Shown here: positions 58,709 to 64,000 of the stretch, one piece after another
Layout of the letters: every line of letters starts with the position of its first letter
Position numbering within the stretch: position 1 is the stretch's first letter
Assembly: GCA_020634625.1 (NCBI GenBank)
Contig: JACKBJ010000004.1
Span: 124,001-188,000, forward strand
DNA length: 64,000 nucleotides
From: Caldilineae bacterium
GTDB taxonomy: Bacteria > Chloroflexota > Anaerolineae > Epilineales > Epilineaceae
Direction of reading: 5' to 3'
Position numbers and translations under genes: made by a program
Notes under the pieces: model-generated
Database searches by the model: none
Seen by the model: the letters and a program-made list of their open reading frames with translations, nothing else
What the model was told of the DNA's origin: nothing

Positions 58709-58737
58709 TTGACGGACGCCATGCAGGGAGTTAAGAT
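58709..58737 (+). promoter_or_regulatory. Promoter of the first CRTAC1-like gene
   Basis: TTGACG (58709-58714), 17-bp spacer, TAAGAT (58732-58737); the ATG at 58753 is about 9 nt after the predicted start, and no Shine-Dalgarno fits in that leader. Confidence 0.7.
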
Positions 58738-58752
58738 GATTCGACCTGCACC

Positions 58753-61140
58753 ATGCGCCAGCGCCATCGCTCACCCAAGCCGAGCCGTCCCGCCGCCAGG
58801 CCCGCGCCCGTCGAAGCGCGGGCGGCGACGCGCATGCGCGAGATCGGCCGATTCGCGGCCGGTGTGCTGACCGCCCTGGCGCTGGTCTTCGCCTATCGCG
58901 CGCTGCGCCCCCCGCCCGCATCGGACTCCGAGACGCCGGCCGAGCCGACCGCCGCGTCGGACTGGACCCGGCCCGGCCTCGCGATGACCGAGCGCCTGGC
59001 GGCGATCCAACGCGACGTCGAGGCCGATCCCTCCGGCAACCTCTTCGCCAACATCGAACGCGTGCAAGCCTTCGAGGCGGCGGGCATTCCGGCCGACCCC
59101 GCCGACGCCATGGGCTGGCGGGCTCGACTGGCCTTCAACCAGCTCTACGCCGGGCAGACCGAGGCCGCCATCGAAGGGCTCCGCAGGATGGAGTCCGAGC
59201 TGGCCGCCAACGTGGCGCCGGAGGATACGAGCCTGGCCCAGGTGCGCATGCTCCTGGCGGTGGCCTGGCTGCGCCTGGGCGAGCAGACCAACTGCATCCA
59301 GCGCCACAGCGCCGATGCCTGCCTGCTGCCGCTGCGCGGCTCGGGCCTGCACCAGGACCAGAATCCGGCTCGCCAGGCGGTCGCGACCTACGAGACCATC
59401 CTGGCCCGGCTGCCGGAGGACCTTACCGCTCGCTGGATGCTCAACATCGCCTACATGGCCCTGGGCGAGTACCCCGACGGCGTTCCGGAGCCCTACCGCA
59501 TCCCGGAATCGCTCCTGGCCTCGGACGCGGACATCGGCCGCTTCCGAGACGTCGCGCCCGAGCTGGGCGTGGATTGGGTCGGCAACGCCGGCGGCGCCGT
59601 GATGGACGACCTGGACGGCGACGGCGACCTGGACCTGGCCTTCTCGTCGCAGGCGCTGACCGGTCCGCTGGCCTATTTCGAGAACCTGGGCGACGGCCGC
59701 TTCGCCGATCGAAGCCAGGCGGCCGGCCTGGAGGGGTTGTGGGGCGGGCTCTACCTGAACCAGGCCGACTACGACAACGACGGCGACCTCGACCTCTTCG
59801 TCGCCCGCGGCGCCTGGCTGGGCGAGGAAGGGCGGCATCCCAACTCGCTGCTCGCCAACGACGGCAAGGGCCGCTTCGAAGACGTCACCGAAGCCGCCGG
59901 CTTGCTCAGCTTTCATCCGACCCAGGTGGCCGTCTGGGGCGACTACGACAACGACGGCTGGCTGGACCTGTTCGTGGGCAACGAGACGCTCGATCCGGAG
60001 GTGGTTCCGCTGGCTTTCGGCCAGGAGGCCGGCGAGGGCCCGCAGCCGCACCCGTCGGAGCTCTACCGCAATCAGGGCGATGGCACCTTCCGCAACCTGG
60101 CCAGCGAAGCCGGTCTGGACGTCCTGGCCTTCGTCAAGGGGGCCGCCTGGGGCGACTACGACAACGACGGCCGCATCGACCTCTACGTCTCGGTGGACGG
60201 TGGCCCCAACCGGCTCTTCCACAACCAGGGCCCGGACGCCGCGGGCCGCTGGCGCTTCGACGAGGTCGGTCAGGCGGCCGGCGTGAGCCAGCCCCGCTTC
60301 AGCTTCTCGACCTGGTTCTTCGACTACGACAACGACGGCTGGGAGGATCTGCTGGTGGCCGACTACGGCCAGCCCGAGATGGGTCGAACCCAGGAGTACG
60401 TGGCCGGGCTGCTCGGCCTGCCGACCGAGGGCGATCGACCCTACCTGTATCGCAACCGGGGCGACTGCAGCTTCGAGGAGCTCGGGCAGGAGCTGGGGCT
60501 GGACACGCCCACCTTCACCATGGGCAGCAACTTCGGCGACTTCGACAACGACGGCTGGCTGGACATCTATCTGGCCACCGGCGACCCCTGGTTCGAGAGC
60601 CTGCTGCCCAACCGCGCCTTCCGCAACGATGCCGGTCGCGGCTTCCAGGAGATTACCGCCTCCGCCGGGCTCGGCCACATCCAGAAGGGCCACGGCATCG
60701 CCTTCGGCGACGTCGACCTCGACGGCGACCAGGACATCCTGGACAACCAGGGCGGCGCCTACGCCGGCGACACCTACCCGAAGGCGCTCTTCCTCAATCC
60801 GGGCAACGCCAACCGCTGGATCACGCTGATCCTGGAGGGCACCGAGGCCAATCGCGGCGCGGTGGGCACTCGCCTCCGGCTGGAGATCGACACGCCCAGC
60901 GGCCCTCGCCAGCTTTTCCGCACGGTCGGCGTCGGCAGCAGCTTCGGCGGCAACAGCCTGCGCCAGGAGATCGGCCTCGGCGACGCCACGGCCATCTCCG
61001 CGGTCGAGCTGCGCTGGCCCGGCGGCGAGAGCCAGCGCTTCGCCGACCTGCCGCTGGACAGGACGCTGCGGCTGCGGCAGGGCAGCGCCGACGCCGAGCC
61101 GTTCGAACTCGCGCCCATCCCGATCGGCAGCGCGCCCTGA
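58753..61140 (+). CDS. CRTAC1-like FG-GAP/VCBS repeat protein with ASPIC/UnbV domain, membrane-anchored
   Basis: A 795-residue envelope protein. A basic N-terminus and one transmembrane helix (about 32-50) are followed by a helical, TPR-like section (~75-250) and a seven-bladed FG-GAP/VCBS propeller (~260-680), shown by repeated DxDxDGxxD loops such as DLDGDGDLDLAF, DYDNDGDLDLFV, DYDNDGWLDLFV and DFDNDGWLDIYL that bind Ca2+. The C-terminus (~690-780) is an ASPIC/UnbV domain (NRWITLILEGTEANRGAVGT; VELRWPGGESQRF). These proteins are usually exported and may bind glycans or matrix. Function unknown. A second relative lies at 62454. Confidence 0.87.
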   Translation: MRQRHRSPKPSRPAARPAPVEARAATRMREIGRFAAGVLTALALVFAYRALRPPPASDSETPAEPTAASDWTRPGLAMTERLAAIQRDVEADPSGNLFANIERVQAFEAAGIPADPADAMGWRARLAFNQLYAGQTEAAIEGLRRMESELAANVAPEDTSLAQVRMLLAVAWLRLGEQTNCIQRHSADACLLPLRGSGLHQDQNPARQAVATYETILARLPEDLTARWMLNIAYMALGEYPDGVPEPYRIPESLLASDADIGRFRDVAPELGVDWVGNAGGAVMDDLDGDGDLDLAFSSQALTGPLAYFENLGDGRFADRSQAAGLEGLWGGLYLNQADYDNDGDLDLFVARGAWLGEEGRHPNSLLANDGKGRFEDVTEAAGLLSFHPTQVAVWGDYDNDGWLDLFVGNETLDPEVVPLAFGQEAGEGPQPHPSELYRNQGDGTFRNLASEAGLDVLAFVKGAAWGDYDNDGRIDLYVSVDGGPNRLFHNQGPDAAGRWRFDEVGQAAGVSQPRFSFSTWFFDYDNDGWEDLLVADYGQPEMGRTQEYVAGLLGLPTEGDRPYLYRNRGDCSFEELGQELGLDTPTFTMGSNFGDFDNDGWLDIYLATGDPWFESLLPNRAFRNDAGRGFQEITASAGLGHIQKGHGIAFGDVDLDGDQDILDNQGGAYAGDTYPKALFLNPGNANRWITLILEGTEANRGAVGTRLRLEIDTPSGPRQLFRTVGVGSSFGGNSLRQEIGLGDATAISAVELRWPGGESQRFADLPLDRTLRLRQGSADAEPFELAPIPIGSAP

Positions 61141-61185
61141 GCTCTCGGTCGCACCCGGCGATCCATCTCGGGCGGGTCTGTGCGG

Positions 61186-62457
61186 CTAGCGACCCTGCAT
61201 CGGCTGCAGCGCAGGCCGGTCGTCCGCGACGCGTGACAGCTCGCCCTGCAGGGCTTCGCGCAGATCCGGGTTGAGCGCGATGGCGCGCTGGAAAGCGCTG
61301 GCAGCGCCGTCGTTGGCGCCCATGGCCAGCAGCACCCGCCCCAGGGTCTGCTGCGCCAGGGCTCCCAACGGGCCCTCCGGCGCCAACCCGGTTGCCCGCT
61401 GCGCCGCGCTGGCGGCGGCACCGAGATCGCCCAGACGCATCAAGGCCTCGGCCTGCATCAGGTAGAGCTCGGCGTCGTCGGGCGATTGGGCCTCGACGGT
61501 CGCCAGCAGCAGGAGCGCCTGCCTGGGCTGGCCGGCCAGCATCTCGCCCGCCTGACGCAGGGTGGCACGGGCGGACCGTCGCAGCCCCTGCAGCTCGGCC
61601 AGGAGCGGATCGAAGCGGACATAGGCCTCGTCGCCGGCCTCCGCCAACAGCTGCTCGCTGCGCGTCGCATCGCCCAACGACCGGTAGCTCATCGCCAGCG
61701 GGCGCTTGAGCATCGCCGCTTCGGGTTCGAGCGCCAACGCCCGCTCGAAGTGGCGCACCGCGGTGCGGTGATCCGATCGCGCCGCGGCCAGGCGCCCGGC
61801 CAGCGCATGGACCCAGTAGTAGCCGGAGTCGCGCGCCTGGGCTTCCTGGATCAGGGTCTCGGCCTCGTCGAGACGGCCCGAGTCGATGTACAGCTCGGCA
61901 AGCTGCAGCCGCGCCGGGGTGTCGTTCGGCGCCAACGCCAAGGCCTCGCGCAAGCGGTCGACGGCCTCGTCGGCGCGTCCGGCCCGCAGGGCCATGTAGC
62001 CCAGGTAGTAGGGCCACCGATGGTCGGTCGGCTGGAGCTGCCGCGCGTTCGCGAAGGCCGCGTCGGCGCCGGAAAGCTCGAAGGCCAACAGCCGCTGGCC
62101 GAGCTCGCCCTGGGCCTCGCCGAGCGCATCCGACCCGGCGCCGGGTCGACCCGCCAGCGCATGTACGCGCGCGATCGCTGCCTGCACCTCGGCTTCGTCC
62201 GCCGGATCCAGGAAGCCTGGCGCCGGCGTCGGGATCGGAGCCAGCCCGGCTTCGCGCCAGGCGGCCAGCCCGGGCAGCGTCAGCTCGGACCCGAGCCGCC
62301 ACCAGGACGTCAGCGCCAGCAACAGAGCGGCCAACACCGCCAGCTCCAGGCGTCGGTCGCGGCCCGGCACGCGACCCCGCGGAACACCCGACGCGGCCGC
62401 GCGACCCGGCCTCGCCCGCCCAGGCGCCGAGGGCCTATGGTCTCGATTTCGACTCAT
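61186..62457 (-). CDS. Membrane-anchored TPR protein
   Basis: A 423-residue protein with a basic N-terminus, one transmembrane helix (about 39-60) and a Pro-rich spacer, then at least seven TPR-like helical repeats between about 100 and 405, for example GRADEAVDRLREALALAPND, RTAVRHFERALALEPEAAML and GAASAFQRAIALNPDLREAL. It overlaps the stop of the FG-GAP gene (ATGA), so the two are coupled. TPR arrays next to FG-GAP proteins recur here: the 58753 protein carries its helical repeats on the same chain. Confidence 0.78.
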   Translation of the reverse strand: MSRNRDHRPSAPGRARPGRAAASGVPRGRVPGRDRRLELAVLAALLLALTSWWRLGSELTLPGLAAWREAGLAPIPTPAPGFLDPADEAEVQAAIARVHALAGRPGAGSDALGEAQGELGQRLLAFELSGADAAFANARQLQPTDHRWPYYLGYMALRAGRADEAVDRLREALALAPNDTPARLQLAELYIDSGRLDEAETLIQEAQARDSGYYWVHALAGRLAAARSDHRTAVRHFERALALEPEAAMLKRPLAMSYRSLGDATRSEQLLAEAGDEAYVRFDPLLAELQGLRRSARATLRQAGEMLAGQPRQALLLLATVEAQSPDDAELYLMQAEALMRLGDLGAAASAAQRATGLAPEGPLGALAQQTLGRVLLAMGANDGAASAFQRAIALNPDLREALQGELSRVADDRPALQPMQGR

Positions 62458-64000
62458 GGAAGCCCTCCACCTTCGCCACGCCTCAGGGTCTGGTAGCGCC
62501 CCGTCTCGAGTGCCCCGAAGCCTTCGTCCTGGCCGTCCGGCCAGGTCACCCTGGCCTCGGCCACCTGGCCGCCGCGACCGAGGCCGATGAGAACTCGCGG
62601 ATCCTGAGCCGAGGCGTAGCTGCCGTCGACGCGTACGCGTCGGCAGAGGCGCCGCCCGTCGGTCAAGCGCAGCTCGACCCGCGCCGAGAGGCTGTCGACG
62701 ATCGGGTCGCCCTCGACCAGCCGCAGCCCGATCCAGGCGGCGTCCTGGCCGATGCGGTTGCGCAGGAGCCGCACGGGGCCATGGTTGTAGGCGACGACCA
62801 GGTCGAGGTCGCCGTCGTTGTCGAGGTCGCCGCCGGCCGCGCCGCGCCCCACGGCAGGCTCTGCGAAGGCGTCCCCGGCACGATCCGACCGGTCCTCGAA
62901 GCGCCCCGCACCGAAGTTGCGATAGAGGCGATCGCGCTGCTTCAGCGGCAGCGGGTCGCCAGCGGCGACCTGAGCCGGGATGCCCGTCACGTCGCCGTTC
63001 GCGGTGAACAGGTCCAGGCGCCCGTCGTTGTCGAAGTCGATCTCGACGGCGCCGAAGCCGTTGTCGGGCAGGCTGACGAAGCCCAGCCCGGACTCCGGCG
63101 TGCGATCCTCGAAGACGCCATCGCCGTCGTTACGCCAGAAGGTGTTCATCTGGTCGTGGTAGTGCGTGATGAACAGGTCCTCGTCACAATCCTCGTCCAG
63201 GTCCGCCAGCACCACCCCCATGTTCGCCTCGGCCAGGCCCTGTCGGTTGACGCCGACGCCGCGGCGCAGCCCCTGCTCCTCGAAACGGCCGCCGCCCCGA
63301 TTCATCCAGAGCTGATTGGGCTGGCCGTCGTTGGCCAGGAGCAGGTCGATCCAACCATCTCGGTCGACGTCGCCGGCGACGATGCCCAAGCCGGGACCGG
63401 TGCGCTCGGCCAGGCCGACCTGGGCGCTCCAGTCCTCGAAGCGACCGTCGCCGCGGTTGTGGAAGAGGCTGGATGAATCGGCCGGGTAGGCGGTCGGGGT
63501 ACAGTAGTCGGGTCGACCGGTGGCCGCGCTGTGACAGGGGTGATCGCCGGACAGGCTGTAGCGCGTGTAGTTCACGACCGCGAGGTCGAGCCAGCCGTCC
63601 CGATCGACATCGACGAAGCTCGCGCCGCTGCTCCAGCGCGGGTCGTCCACCCCGGCGGCCTCGGTGCGGTCCTCGAAGCGGCCGTCGCCGCGGTTGCGCC
63701 AGAGCTGGTTCGAGCCCCAGTTGGCCAGGTACAGATCCACGAAGCCGTCCCGATCGTAGTCGCCCGCGGCCACCCCGATGCCATAGCCACCGGCGCGGAT
63801 CCCGCTGGGCTCGGTGACGTCGGTGAAGCGCAGCGCGGCCTCGCTGCCCGGGGATCCCGGGCCGAGGTCGTTGCGGTACAGCCGTCCCAGGCTCGCGTCG
63901 GCCGGCGGCGCCGAGCCGGGCGCGAGCGAATGGCCCTGGGCCAGGTACAGGTCGAGGTCACCGTCGTTGTCGTAATCGAACAGGGCCAGGCCGGCGCCCA
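62454..64000 (-). CDS. CRTAC1-like FG-GAP/VCBS protein with ASPIC/UnbV domain, 5' end missing
   Basis: The open frame runs past the end of the window; the first visible codons continue a repeat (LALFDYDNDGDLDLYLAQGH), so the start lies beyond 64000. At least 515 residues are visible. Blades are marked by DYDRDGFVDLYLANWG, DVDRDGWLDLAVVNYT, DVDRDGWIDLLLANDG, DLDEDCDEDLFITHY, DFDNDGRLDLFTANGD and DLDNDGDLDLVVAYNH. The C-terminal ASPIC/UnbV domain contains AWIGLRLVEGDPIVDSLSAR, PRVLIGLGRGGQVAEARVTW and YQTLRRGEG. Its sequence differs enough from the 58753 protein that a recent duplication is unlikely. The stop overlaps the TPR gene start. Confidence 0.85.
   Translation of the reverse strand, partial: GAGLALFDYDNDGDLDLYLAQGHSLAPGSAPPADASLGRLYRNDLGPGSPGSEAALRFTDVTEPSGIRAGGYGIGVAAGDYDRDGFVDLYLANWGSNQLWRNRGDGRFEDRTEAAGVDDPRWSSGASFVDVDRDGWLDLAVVNYTRYSLSGDHPCHSAATGRPDYCTPTAYPADSSSLFHNRGDGRFEDWSAQVGLAERTGPGLGIVAGDVDRDGWIDLLLANDGQPNQLWMNRGGGRFEEQGLRRGVGVNRQGLAEANMGVVLADLDEDCDEDLFITHYHDQMNTFWRNDGDGVFEDRTPESGLGFVSLPDNGFGAVEIDFDNDGRLDLFTANGDVTGIPAQVAAGDPLPLKQRDRLYRNFGAGRFEDRSDRAGDAFAEPAVGRGAAGGDLDNDGDLDLVVAYNHGPVRLLRNRIGQDAAWIGLRLVEGDPIVDSLSARVELRLTDGRRLCRRVRVDGSYASAQDPRVLIGLGRGGQVAEARVTWPDGQDEGFGALETGRYQTLRRGEGGGLP

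Overview
The window is about 70% GC by eye and fully bacterial, with tightly packed genes, many 1-8 bp stop/start overlaps (ATGA, TTGA, TGATG) and clear -35/-10 promoters. The best guess for the host is a Chloroflexota bacterium of the Anaerolineae/Ardenticatenia/Caldilineae kind. This rests on the many exported proteins that end in a Pro/Thr-rich linker followed by a short hydrophobic 'xLPxL' tail (WLPWL, WLPLL, YLPML, QLPML, YLPWL), a C-terminus I associate with that phylum. Also consistent are flavin-dependent ThyX, type III pantothenate kinase, SMP-30/PQQ enzymes and CRTAC1-type FG-GAP proteins. The assignment is inference; there is no rRNA in the window. I saw no insertion sequence, prophage, CRISPR array or replication origin.

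Layout. 1-5.5 kb: end of a Ca2+-type P-ATPase gene, nth, and on the minus strand a secreted PQQ sugar dehydrogenase/gluconolactonase fusion with a Nudix gene. 5.7-13.6 kb, plus strand: acyltransferase, a rifampicin-phosphotransferase-like protein lacking its His domain, a sugar nucleotidyltransferase behind a promoter with four 11-bp-phased repeats, an RNA m5U methyltransferase, then a free I9-like propeptide protein and a cytoplasmic-looking subtilase. 13.6-15.9 kb, minus: Xer recombinase, PH-domain membrane protein, purine nucleoside phosphorylase. 16.2-22.5 kb, plus: etfBA, a membrane-anchored surface protein, pth, a GT4 glycosyltransferase and two sugar epimerases. 22.6-26.0 kb, plus: rplU-rpmA-rpmE, thyX-dcd (thymidylate supply), coaX. 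26.2-28.8 kb: a large secreted protein of unknown function and a TPR protein. 28.9-29.9 kb: an orphan ABC ATPase and tRNA-Ser(CGA).

30-34.7 kb, minus: three secreted proteins, two of them von Willebrand factor A (vWA) proteins that have lost their metal site. 34.9-38.4 kb: tex and an unknown protein with a near-consensus promoter. 38.4-41.1 kb, minus: pspA and a substrate-binding-protein/OmpA fusion, an envelope-stress module. 41.4-46.0 kb: group IV PLP decarboxylase, a small helical protein, a Tat-type lipoprotein dienelactone hydrolase and a lipoprotein glycoside hydrolase. 46-51.4 kb: a large secreted subtilase, a lipoprotein and moaA. 51.5-58.5 kb: two tandem giant vWA paralogues with intact metal sites. 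58.7-64 kb: two CRTAC1-like FG-GAP/UnbV proteins and a TPR protein, the last gene running off the window.

Roughly a third of the genes encode exported or envelope proteins. The most notable signals are the shared xLPxL tail, the four-member vWA family, the PspA/SBP-OmpA pair, the dehydrogenase-lactonase fusion and the 11-bp-phased operator at 9.4 kb.
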